Source: JBFWYO01 sp050186335
Lineage (GTDB): Bacteria; Pseudomonadota; Alphaproteobacteria; Bin65
Length of the DNA: 14,819 nt
Assembly (NCBI GenBank): GCA_050186335.1
Contig: JBFWYO010000098.1
Span: 1 to 14,819 of the forward strand
Direction: 5' to 3'
The first letter of the stretch is position 1. Each line of letters starts with the position of its first letter. The position numbers and the translations under genes were made by a program. Positions 7,884 through 14,560 of this stretch are shown one piece after another. The notes below the pieces were generated by a model. It was not told where the DNA came from and did not search any database. It was given only the letters and a program-made list of their open reading frames with translations.

Positions 7884-9203
7884 CTAGTCCTCGTCGTCAT
7901 CGTCGGCCGCGGCCGGTTTTCCCAGGCCGCGACCTTTCCTGATCGCGTCGGCGCCCATTTTCGCGCGCACCAGGTCCATCGTCCGTTCGACCTTGGCGCG
8001 CTTGGTGGCGTCGGGGTCGAGCAGGTCGCCCGGGTCCGCGGCTTGCGGCGGGGTGAAGTCGCTCAGTCCGACGCCGATCAACCGATACGGCAAGCGCGCG
8101 CTGGTTTCGCGTTCGAGTAGCGGCAGCGCGCCGCGGTAGATCGACTCCGCCAACTGCGTCGGGGCGGGAAGCTGGCAGCGCCGGGTAATGGTCTTGAACT
8201 TGGCGGATTTGAGTTTCAGCGTCAGCGTGCGCCCGGCCAGTTCCGCCTTCTTCAGCCGCGCGGCGACTTTTTCGCACAGCGGCCACAATTCGTCCTTGAG
8301 CATGGCCAATTGCGCCAGATCGCGGTTGAAGGTGGTCTCCGCCGAAACGCTCTTGGTTTCGTCGTCGGTCGAAACGCTGCGGGCGTCCTCGCCGCGCGCG
8401 AACCGCGCCAGGCGCCGACCGATCGAACCGAAGCGCGCGATCAGATCGTTTTCTTCGTGCTCCAACAATTGGCCGATCTTCTCGATACCGTGCTGCGCGA
8501 GCTGCGCATTCAGCGCCGGGCCCACGCCCCAGATCGTCGTGACCGGCCGGTTGCGCAGGAATTCGACCGCCTCGGCGCGGCCGATAACGGCAAAGCCGCG
8601 CGGCTTGTCGAGGTCGGAGGCGACCTTGGCGAGAAACTTGTTGTAGCTCAGGCCGATCGACGCGGTGACCCCGACCTCGTCTTCGACGCGCTTGACCAGG
8701 CGTGCCAGCGTTTCCGCCGGCGGCGCGTGATGCAAGCGCTCGGTGCCGGAAAGATCGAGAAAAGCCTCGTCGATCGAGATCGGCTCGACCGAGGGCGTCA
8801 CGTCCAGCATGAGCCTGCGGACCCGCTGGCCGGCCTCGGCGTATTTTTTTATATTCGGGCGGATCACCACCGCGTTCGGGCAGGCGGCGAGCGCCTTGAA
8901 CATCGGCATGGCGGAACGTACGCCGTAGATGCGCGCCACATAGCACGCGGCGGAGACGACGCCGCGCTTGCCGCCGCCGACGATGACCGGCTTGTCCCGC
9001 AAATCCGGGTTGTCGCGCTTTTCCACCGTGGCGTAGAACGCGTCGCAGTCGATATGGGCGATGGCCAGATCGAACAGCTCGTCGTGCCGCTTGATGCGCC
9101 GCGAACCGCATGCCGGGCAGCGCGCCGCATCGTCTTCCAGATGCCGGAAACAATCGCGGCACAGGCCGCGTATCGGCGGGGCGGCGGCGCGCGTGTCGGT
9201 CAT
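7884..9203 (-). CDS. dinB: DNA polymerase IV (Y-family) with N-terminal zinc ribbon
   Basis: This is an error-prone translesion polymerase of 439 aa. Residues 1-45 form an extension with C15xxC18 and C29xxC32, a probable zinc ribbon absent from E. coli DinB. The palm follows: D52 (HIDCDAF) plus D145 and E146 (SIDEAFLDL) are the metal-binding residues. Y57 is the likely steric gate that excludes ribonucleotides. A helix-hairpin-helix (WGVGPALNAQL) and the little-finger domain come next. No C-terminal QLxLF-type clamp-binding motif was recognised, and the chain ends in an acidic tail (DDDDED). The start at 9203 was chosen because its ATG overlaps the stop of the upstream ROK kinase as ATGA and the zinc ribbon follows at once. 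The frame continues upstream as a shadow of the kinase. Coupled translation with the kinase is likely. Confidence 0.93.
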   Translation of the reverse strand: MTDTRAAAPPIRGLCRDCFRHLEDDAARCPACGSRRIKRHDELFDLAIAHIDCDAFYATVEKRDNPDLRDKPVIVGGGKRGVVSAACYVARIYGVRSAMPMFKALAACPNAVVIRPNIKKYAEAGQRVRRLMLDVTPSVEPISIDEAFLDLSGTERLHHAPPAETLARLVKRVEDEVGVTASIGLSYNKFLAKVASDLDKPRGFAVIGRAEAVEFLRNRPVTTIWGVGPALNAQLAQHGIEKIGQLLEHEENDLIARFGSIGRRLARFARGEDARSVSTDDETKSVSAETTFNRDLAQLAMLKDELWPLCEKVAARLKKAELAGRTLTLKLKSAKFKTITRRCQLPAPTQLAESIYRGALPLLERETSARLPYRLIGVGLSDFTPPQAADPGDLLDPDATKRAKVERTMDLVRAKMGADAIRKGRGLGKPAAADDDDED

Positions 9204-10135
9204 CCCGCGGTCTCGGGCGGCCACAGCCACGCAGCCCCGCGCACGCCGCTCGAATCGCCGTGCTTGGGCGGCACCAGGGTGATCGCGGCGGTGTCGGCGA
9301 AAATGAAATCCGGCATCAGGACCGGCACATTGACGTACAGCCGCCGCACGTTCGACATGCCGCCGCCGAGCACGATGATATCGGGGTCGATCACGTTCAC
9401 CATTGTCGCCAGGGCTCGCGCCAGGCGATTTTCGTATCGGCCGAGTGCGGCGCGCGCTTTGGCGTTGCCGGTTTCCGCGAGCTCGACGATCGCCGGCGCC
9501 TTCAGGGTCTGGCCGGTATCGCGCGCGTAATCGGCTTCGAACGCAGGCCCGGACAGGAACTGCTCGATGCAGCCGATCTTGCCGCACCAGCAGGGCGGGC
9601 CGGGGTATTCGGCCGCGGTCTGCCAGGGTAGGGGATTGTGACCCCATTCCCCGCCGATCATGTTCCGCCCGTCGAGCAGCCTGCCGTCGACGACGATGCC
9701 GCCGCCGACGCCGGTGCCGAGGATGACGCCCAGCACGCAACGGGCTCCGGTCGCAGCACCGTCGGTGGCCTCCGAGAGCGCAAAGCAATTGGCATCGTTT
9801 GCGGTGCGGACCGGCCGATCGAGCAGGCGTTGCAGATCGACTTGCAGCGGACGGCCGTTCAGCCATGTCGAGTTGCCGTTGCGCACCAGGCCGGTGCTTG
9901 GCGATATCGATCCGGGCTGGGCAACCCCGACCGTTCCGCGGCCGCCGAGTTCCGCCTCCGCGGCGTGCACGAGCGCGCGGACGCCCGCGAGCGTCGCATC
10001 GTAATCGCCGCGCGGGGTCGCGGCGCGACGGCGCCAGCGCTCATGCCCTTCGGCGTCGATCGCCATGACCTCGATCTTGGTGCCGCCAATATCGACGCCG
10101 AGGCGAAATTTGGCGTTTGGTGCCGACGTGGCCAG
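9200..10135 (-). CDS. ROK-family sugar kinase (fructokinase-like), CTG start
   Basis: ROK kinases phosphorylate sugars such as glucose, fructose or N-acetylhexosamines with ATP. The first ATG (10066) would remove the phosphate-binding motif VDIGGTKIE, which lies in frame upstream. The frame is closed by TAG at 10139-10141, and between that stop and 10066 there is no ATG, GTG or TTG. A CTG at 10135 sits 6 nt after GGAGG and is chosen as the start, giving 311 aa. With this numbering: D15-K20 is the N-terminal ATP loop, D114 (ANDANC) is the catalytic base, GTGVGGG (140-146) is the second phosphate loop, and H166 with C182, C184 and C189 (CWCGKIGC) is the ROK zinc site. The CWCGKIGCIEQFLSG stretch resembles Mak-type fructokinases, but the substrate cannot be fixed from sequence. 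Its stop overlaps the dinB start by 4 nt. Confidence 0.88.
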   Translation of the reverse strand: MATSAPNAKFRLGVDIGGTKIEVMAIDAEGHERWRRRAATPRGDYDATLAGVRALVHAAEAELGGRGTVGVAQPGSISPSTGLVRNGNSTWLNGRPLQVDLQRLLDRPVRTANDANCFALSEATDGAATGARCVLGVILGTGVGGGIVVDGRLLDGRNMIGGEWGHNPLPWQTAAEYPGPPCWCGKIGCIEQFLSGPAFEADYARDTGQTLKAPAIVELAETGNAKARAALGRYENRLARALATMVNVIDPDIIVLGGGMSNVRRLYVNVPVLMPDFIFADTAAITLVPPKHGDSSGVRGAAWLWPPETAG

Positions 10136-10141
10136 CTTCTA

Positions 10142-10146
10142 CCTCC
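10142..10146 (-). promoter_or_regulatory. Shine-Dalgarno site that fixes a CTG start
   Basis: On the minus strand GGAGG is followed by six bases (TAGAAG) and then CTG at 10135. It is one of the strongest ribosome-binding matches in the window. The same six bases contain the in-frame stop TAG, so initiation must occur downstream of it, and CTG is the only near-standard start codon at the right distance. Confidence 0.7.
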
Positions 10147-10165
10147 GATTTTCGTCTTACAGACT

Positions 10166-10175
10166 GTTAATTAAC
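10166..10175. promoter_or_regulatory. Perfect AT-rich palindrome between ROK kinase and divK
   Basis: GTTAATTAAC is a self-complementary 10-mer in the 213-nt divergent gap, about 20 nt upstream of the ROK ribosome-binding site. In such a GC-rich region it is conspicuous. It contains two TTAA units, but not with the 7-nt spacing of the CtrA consensus, so the regulator is unknown. Confidence 0.35.
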
Positions 10176-10260
10176 TTCGTATAGACAGACAACCGACCTG
10201 ATCGATGGCCGCGCGGCGCGCCGCCGGACCTCGAAGCCTTAGGTTTCGCCATGTTTTTCA

Positions 10261-10279
10261 AGGATATGTATGGTATCCT
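10261..10279. promoter_or_regulatory. Operator-like dyad upstream of divK
   Basis: AGGATA and TATCCT form a perfect 6-bp inverted repeat separated by 7 nt (TGTATGG), ending 69 nt before the divK ATG. The spacing gives half-sites 13 bp apart centre to centre. The element is AT-rich compared with its surroundings and overlaps the region where a divK promoter would be expected. No confident -35/-10 pair could be assigned. Confidence 0.4.
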
Positions 10280-10348
10280 CAGCATGCAACGCAAACGCTG
10301 GACGACGCAGTTGCGACGACCGGGAGTGCACTAGGTGAAGATCGGCAA

Positions 10349-10714
10349 ATGGCAAAAACAGTCCTGATCGTCGAAGACAATGAACTTAACATGAAGTTGT
10401 TTCGCGACCTGCTACAGGCGCACGGCTATGAGACGATTGAATCCCGGGAGGGGATCGAGGCTCTACGCCTGGCCCGCGAACGCAAGCCGAACCTGATCCT
10501 GATGGATATCCAGCTGCCCGAGGTTTCCGGCCTGGAAGTCGCCAAATGGATCAAGGAGGACGAGGAACTTAAATCGATCCCGATTGTCGCCGTGACCGCC
10601 TTCGCGATGAAGGGCGACGAGGAGAAGATCCGACAGGGCGGCTGCGAAGCATATTTGGCGAAGCCGATCTCGCTGACCAATTTTCTCGAGACTGTCGAAA
10701 AATATATCCGCTGA
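10349..10714 (+). CDS. divK: DivK single-domain response regulator
   Basis: DivK is a phosphorylated single receiver domain that controls the cell cycle and polarity in Alphaproteobacteria through the DivJ/PleC kinases and the DivL-CckA-CtrA pathway. The 121-aa protein is all receiver. E9 and D10 form the acid pocket, D53 (LILMDIQLP) is the phosphoacceptor, the switch Thr lies in VAVTAFAM, and the conserved Lys in YLAKPIS. The sequence matches DivK closely, and pleD follows. The frame is open upstream to 10205, but the ATG at 10349 gives the standard DivK length and N-terminus (MAKTVLIVEDN). AGGTGA lies about 10 nt upstream. Confidence 0.96.
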   Translation: MAKTVLIVEDNELNMKLFRDLLQAHGYETIESREGIEALRLARERKPNLILMDIQLPEVSGLEVAKWIKEDEELKSIPIVAVTAFAMKGDEEKIRQGGCEAYLAKPISLTNFLETVEKYIR

Positions 10715-10720
10715 GGATCA

Positions 10721-12115
10721 GTGACAGCGCGGCTGTTGATTGTTGATGGCACGGGGGGATTAGGGCCGCTGGCGGAGAAGCTCAGAAACGAGTTCTTCGA
10801 CGTCCAGACGATCGCCGACCGCACGCTTGCGCCTGCGGCGGCCCGCGATACCGGCGCCGACCTGATCGCGGTGGCGGCGCAGCGCAACGACCGCGCCGGC
10901 GCCTGGATGCTGACCCGCGCGCTACGCGCCGACCCGGTATCCGGGCATGTGCCGATCCTGCTGTTCGACGACGCCGCCAATCAAATGGAGCGCTGCGAAG
11001 GCCTCGAAGCCGGCGCGGACGATATTCTGCCCCAGGACGCGCCGATGCCGTTGCTGCTGGCGCGCATCAGGGCGCTGGTGCGGCAGAAATTGTTGCTCGA
11101 TGAATTGCGCCTGCGCGAGGACACCGGCCTGCGTTTGGGCCTCGAGAGCGGCGGCGAAACGATGCAAAGCCAACGCCTGGCCGGCGCCAAGCTGGTCGTT
11201 GTCGCCTCGGACCGGGACGGCGACCTGTTCCGCGCCCTCGCCAAGCATGCCGCCTACGAATTGAATTGCATGCCACCCGAAAATGTCGACGTGGCCGCGA
11301 TCGAAGCGGCGATGCCGGATGCCGTGGTCCTGGTCCTCGCCGATGTCGACGCCGGCCTGCGTCTGGCGGGTCGCCTGCGCAGCCTGGCAAATCTGCGTCA
11401 TGTTCCGGTTGTGGTGGCGATTGCCGGTGGCGAACCGTGGAAGGCCGGGCGGGCATACGAGGCGGGCGCGTCCGATGTCGTGCAATGGCCTGCCGAAGGT
11501 CGCGAGATCGCCGCGCGGTTGTCGCTGCTGGTACGCCGCAAGCGGCATTTCGACCAGCTGCGCGAAAATTACCGCCGCAGCCTCGATCTGGTGGTCCGCG
11601 ATTCGCTCACCGGTTTGCACAACCGGCGCTATCTCGAGACCCATTTCGCCAACCAGGTGCGCCACGCCGCGGCGACCGGCAAGATCCTGGGCCTGCTGAT
11701 GATCGATATCGACCGCTTCAAGTCGATCAACGATAAGCACGGCCACGCGATCGGCGACGAGGTGCTGCGCATCGTCGCCGAACGGCTCCTGTTCGGGGTG
11801 CGCGATTACGATTTGGTCGCACGCTTTGGCGGCGAGGAATTCATGGTCATCATGCAGAACGTCGACGAAGCGGAGGCGATGAAGATCGCCGAACGCCTGC
11901 GCCGCACCGTGGCCGACCGGCCGTTCACCGTTCCCGGTCTTGGCGCCGCGGCGTTGCCGGTTACCGTCAGCATTGGCATGGCGCTGACCCAGGATGCGCC
12001 CACGCCGGGCGAATTGTTCCTGACCGCCGACGAAGCCCTTTATGCTGCCAAACGGGCCGGCCGCAACAAAGTCGTCCGCATGCCGCCCGAGGCCCATCCA
12101 CGCAGCGGGGCATAA
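10721..12115 (+). CDS. pleD: PleD-type diguanylate cyclase with degenerate receiver domains
   Basis: PleD makes c-di-GMP from two GTP and acts at the cell pole in Caulobacter. The 464-aa chain has the family layout: REC1 (1-125), REC2 (about 155-275), GGDEF (about 290-455). The cyclase looks active, with DSLTGLHNRR (294-303), the metal Asp in MIDIDRFK, GGEEF at 370-374, and the inhibitory I-site RxxD at R361-D364. REC1 is unusual: D9 remains, but the second acidic residue is G10, the phosphoacceptor position is A52 (DLIAVAA), the switch Ser/Thr position is Asp, and the conserved Lys is Q105. REC2 also lacks an acceptor, as is usual in PleD. Canonical phospho-activation therefore seems lost. 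The GTG start is 6 nt after the divK stop, and the GAGGA Shine-Dalgarno overlaps that stop, so the two genes form an operon. Confidence 0.93.
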   Translation: MTARLLIVDGTGGLGPLAEKLRNEFFDVQTIADRTLAPAAARDTGADLIAVAAQRNDRAGAWMLTRALRADPVSGHVPILLFDDAANQMERCEGLEAGADDILPQDAPMPLLLARIRALVRQKLLLDELRLREDTGLRLGLESGGETMQSQRLAGAKLVVVASDRDGDLFRALAKHAAYELNCMPPENVDVAAIEAAMPDAVVLVLADVDAGLRLAGRLRSLANLRHVPVVVAIAGGEPWKAGRAYEAGASDVVQWPAEGREIAARLSLLVRRKRHFDQLRENYRRSLDLVVRDSLTGLHNRRYLETHFANQVRHAAATGKILGLLMIDIDRFKSINDKHGHAIGDEVLRIVAERLLFGVRDYDLVARFGGEEFMVIMQNVDEAEAMKIAERLRRTVADRPFTVPGLGAAALPVTVSIGMALTQDAPTPGELFLTADEALYAAKRAGRNKVVRMPPEAHPRSGA

Positions 12116-12208
12116 TCCACTTGGATACTGGTTCTTGCTCATCCCGAGCCGCGCGAGGCGCGAGAAGAAGGGTGAGAAAGAAATGGCAGTACGTTGGACC
12201 ACAAACAG

Positions 12209-12236
12209 AAACGGCGACCCAAGGGCCGCCGTTTTT
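12209..12236. terminator. Bidirectional intrinsic terminator between pleD and rpmG
   Basis: AAACGGCG and CGCCGTTT form a perfect 8-bp stem around a 10-nt loop. On the plus strand the stem runs into five T's. On the minus strand it is followed by TTTCTGTTTGT. It lies between the convergent pleD (end 12115) and rpmG (end 12259), so it can stop transcription from both sides. Confidence 0.8.
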
Positions 12237-12258
12237 CGTGAAGCAGGGCGAAAACGCT

Positions 12259-12426
12259 CTACTTGATCTTGTATTCCTTGAACAGAACGTGCTTGCGGAC
12301 CACCGGGTCGTACTTCTTGAGCGCCAGTTTTTCGGTCTTGGTGCGCGGGTTCTTGGTGGTGATGTAGTAGTAGCCGGTATCGGCGGAGCTCACCAATTTG
12401 ATCTGCAGGTTGCTCGATTTAGCCAT
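12259..12426 (-). CDS. rpmG: 50S ribosomal protein L33
   Basis: This is a small large-subunit ribosomal protein of 55 aa. The chain starts MAKSSNLQIKLVSSADTG, continues with the L33 signature YYYITTKNPRTK and KLALKKYDP, and ends HVLFKEYKIK. It has no cysteines, so it is the zinc-independent form lacking the two CxxC pairs. The ATG at 12426 follows AGAGGC at a suitable distance. The position after divK-pleD on the opposite strand is a familiar alphaproteobacterial arrangement. Confidence 0.96.
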   Translation of the reverse strand: MAKSSNLQIKLVSSADTGYYYITTKNPRTKTEKLALKKYDPVVRKHVLFKEYKIK

Positions 12427-12483
12427 GGTAAGCCTCTGATTTGTCTCAATTATCCGGCGCCCACGCCGGTTCGGGGTGGGCGG

Positions 12484-12511
12484 AGAATAGCCATCGGCGC
12501 GGCGAAGTCAA
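12484..12511 (-). promoter_or_regulatory. Probable housekeeping-sigma promoter of rpmG
   Basis: On the minus strand TTGACT (12511-12506, within CTTGACT) is followed by 16 nt and TATTCT (12489-12484). Both hexamers match the RpoD consensus well for a GC-rich alphaproteobacterium. Transcription would start near 12477, leaving a leader of about 50 nt before the rpmG ATG. A 7-bp inverted repeat, CGCCCAC/GTGGGCG (12458-12464 and 12476-12482), straddles the expected start point. Confidence 0.6.
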
Positions 12512-12695
12512 GCAAATCGGCCGGTCTTCGGTAACGACGCCGTCGACGTAGCGCGTCGCTGATGCCGAAAGCTATGTCAATGCCATCCTGACCGGCACGG
12601 TGCGCGCCTGCGCCGTACTCGCCGCGCAATCGGCAGCGGCGCACGGCCCCGCTAGCAAAAGCGGGCGCGTGGCGGGTTCGACCGTGTGCGCTTAC
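12512..12695. other. Non-coding gap between rpmG promoter and S41 protease
   Basis: No convincing gene is seen here. The one structure is a 6-bp hairpin, CCCGCT/AGCGGG with a 6-nt loop (12648-12665), about 30 nt past the protease stop. It has no T-run, so it is at best a weak terminator for the protease gene. A 64-codon frame on the minus strand (12450-12644) overlaps the rpmG promoter, is Arg/Gly-rich and looks like chance. Confidence 0.4.
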
Positions 12696-14282
12696 TTATT
12701 GATGGCGTCGACCGGGCGGCGGGTCCTGCGGCGTCGAAGCCGTCGAGTGCGTGTTGCCGAGGCGCATCGCGCGTTCGATCAAAACGGGTTCGTGCAGCAA
12801 TTGCCGCGCCACTTCGAGTTCCGGGTCGGCTTTCGGGTTGGTCGTGAAATAGGGCGGGCACACCGCGCGCAGCCGGGCGAACTTCTGCTCGTTCGGCGTC
12901 GTCTGCAATTGCCATTCGCGCAGCGTCGCCGCCATCTTGAGCTTGTTCTGGCGCAGATCCGCCATCACGCTCGCCGGCGTCGCCCCGGCGCTCAAGCACA
13001 AGGTGGGCGCCACGCCCAGCCCTTGCAGAATGTAGCCGTGCGGCGAGTGGAAGCGCGACCAGGTGAGGATCAGCTCGCCCTCGTTCGGTAGCGTGAAGAC
13101 GGTTTGCACCGTACCCTTGCCGAACGACGTCGATCCGACGACGATGGCGCGCCCGTGATCCTGCAGCGCGGCCGCGACGATCTCGGACGACGACGCGGAT
13201 CTGCCGTTGATCAGCACGATCAAAGGCCTGCCGTCGAGAATGTCCCGATTGCTCGCGTCGTAGCTTTGCAGACTGTCCGGATGCCGGCCGTGCGTGGAGA
13301 CGATCTTGCCCCGCGCCAGGAACAGGTCGGAGACGTAAATTGCCTGATCGAGCAGGCCGCCGGGATTGTCGCGCAAATCCAAGATGAGGCCGCCGAAACC
13401 GGGGCCGAGATCGGCGCGCGCGCGTGCGACCTGTTCGGCCAATTGCCGCCCGGTGCGCTGATTGAATCGCGTCAGCTTGATGTAGGCGCCGTCGCCCTCG
13501 CGCCGGTAGACCACCGTATCGGGCACGATATGCCGCCGTTCGACGCTGACGTCGAGCGGCGCCACGACGTTCTCGCGCACGACGGTCAATTTCACCGCGG
13601 TGCCTTCCGGGCCGCGCAGTTCGTTGACCACCTGGCGCAGCGTGAAGCCTTGAATCGGCTGCCCGTTGACCCGCGTGATCGTGTCGTTGACGCGCAGGCC
13701 GGCGATCTCGGCCGGGGCGCTGGGCATCACGGCCGCCACCTTGGTGACGCCGTCGACGACCTGGATCGAAATGCCGATGCCGCTGTAGCCGTCGCGCACC
13801 GCGCGGGCATCGCGCGCGTCTTCCGCGGTCTGATAGCGCGAGAATTTGTCGAGCTTGCCTAGGGCGGCCTCGAACATGACTTCGTAGATCTTCTCCGATG
13901 TCGCGGTCTTGATCTTGGGCGAGGCATCGGCGGCCGCACGAACCACGGCGACCGAGGCGACGCCCCACTCGCGCGCGTCGTCGCGCGCCGGCATCGGAAC
14001 CCGCGCGGTCACCTCGTTGCCCCGGCGGACCGCGATCTGGCCGTCCGTCGCGGCGATGGTGATATCCGGATCGATCGCCTTCAATCCCTGCATGGCGTTG
14101 ACGGCGAAGGTGCGGACGCTGACCGGGTCGATATAGCGCTGCGCGATGTAGCTGTAGGTTTCGCCGAACGTGCGCTGGCCGGTATCGGCGACCGGCTGCT
14201 TGGACGGATCGGGCCCGGCGGCGCACGCGGTGCCGATGACGAAAACCAGCGGAGCCAGGGAGCGGATCGACCAAATAGCCAT
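12696..14282 (-). CDS. S41-family PDZ peptidase (C-terminal processing protease)
   Basis: This is a periplasmic serine protease of the Prc/CtpA family, which clips C-termini of exported proteins and often peptidoglycan hydrolases. With the ATG at 14282 it has 528 aa. Residues 1-22 look like an export signal; C20 might be a lipoprotein cysteine, but the preceding GTA is a poor lipobox. A region of about 100 residues without a recognised fold follows, then a PDZ domain (about 168-240) and the S41 core. S364 (SASSSEI) and K389 (SFGKGTVQ) form the Ser-Lys dyad, spaced 25 residues apart as in Prc, with Q393 also conserved. LDLRDNPGG (301-309) is the family motif. The C-terminal 100 residues are an extension. 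The frame is open to 14651, with other Met codons at 14375 and 14651; 14282 was chosen for the signal peptide. Confidence 0.9.
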   Translation of the reverse strand: MAIWSIRSLAPLVFVIGTACAAGPDPSKQPVADTGQRTFGETYSYIAQRYIDPVSVRTFAVNAMQGLKAIDPDITIAATDGQIAVRRGNEVTARVPMPARDDAREWGVASVAVVRAAADASPKIKTATSEKIYEVMFEAALGKLDKFSRYQTAEDARDARAVRDGYSGIGISIQVVDGVTKVAAVMPSAPAEIAGLRVNDTITRVNGQPIQGFTLRQVVNELRGPEGTAVKLTVVRENVVAPLDVSVERRHIVPDTVVYRREGDGAYIKLTRFNQRTGRQLAEQVARARADLGPGFGGLILDLRDNPGGLLDQAIYVSDLFLARGKIVSTHGRHPDSLQSYDASNRDILDGRPLIVLINGRSASSSEIVAAALQDHGRAIVVGSTSFGKGTVQTVFTLPNEGELILTWSRFHSPHGYILQGLGVAPTLCLSAGATPASVMADLRQNKLKMAATLREWQLQTTPNEQKFARLRAVCPPYFTTNPKADPELEVARQLLHEPVLIERAMRLGNTHSTASTPQDPPPGRRHQ

Positions 14283-14472
14283 CGTTGACCCAAATCGCAA
14301 TAAAGCCGAGGCACCGGCGCGCAGGGGAGCCCGGCGGGGAGTGGTGGCGGCGGGGTTGTACGTAACAGAAATCATACGCCCGAGCGTTGTCAAAGGTCCT
14401 GAACCGTGAGGCCGCGCCGCATTGCCGCGCCACCCTTCCGGCGGAACAAAAAGCGTATCGCGGCGCGCGCCC

Positions 14473-14559
14473 GTCTGGCAAACGGAAATTGGCAAGATGT
14501 GTGCGAATACTTGGGCGGCACAAAATCCGCCAAGTAATCGGCCAAGTATTTGGCCAGAC
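14473..14559. repeat. Nested inverted repeats with three CCAAGTA copies
   Basis: Outer arms GTCTGGC (14473-14479) and GCCAGAC (14553-14559) are perfectly complementary. Inside, AATACTTGG (14506-14514) pairs with CCAAGTATT (14542-14550). CTTGGGCGG pairs with CCGCCAAG around a short loop with one bulged base. GGCCAA-GTAT-TTGGCC (14540-14555) is a further hairpin. The heptamer CCAAGTA occurs directly at 14530-14536 and 14542-14548 (12-bp period) and inverted at 14508-14514. It lies in the 410-nt gap between the divergent protease and glutathione transferase genes, where operators or a structured leader would be expected. Confidence 0.55.
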
Positions 14560-14560
14560 A

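Noticed and set aside
9204..9866. Upstream extension of the dinB frame
   Set aside because: The frame is open but lies inside the ROK kinase gene in another phase and is Arg/Ala-rich. The ATG at 9203 begins the zinc ribbon.
10172..10183. TAACTTCGTATA matches 12 of the 13 bases of a loxP arm
   Set aside because: There is no inverted second arm after an 8-bp spacer and no recombinase gene nearby. A single half-site of this kind is best taken as coincidence.
12670..12690. GGTTCGA resembling a tRNA T-loop
   Set aside because: The flanking bases do not form the 5-bp T-stem and no acceptor or anticodon arm is present.
14371..14393. TTGACA and TATGAT on the minus strand upstream of the S41 protease
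   Set aside because: Both hexamers are good, but the spacer is only 11 nt, too short for a standard sigma-70-type promoter.
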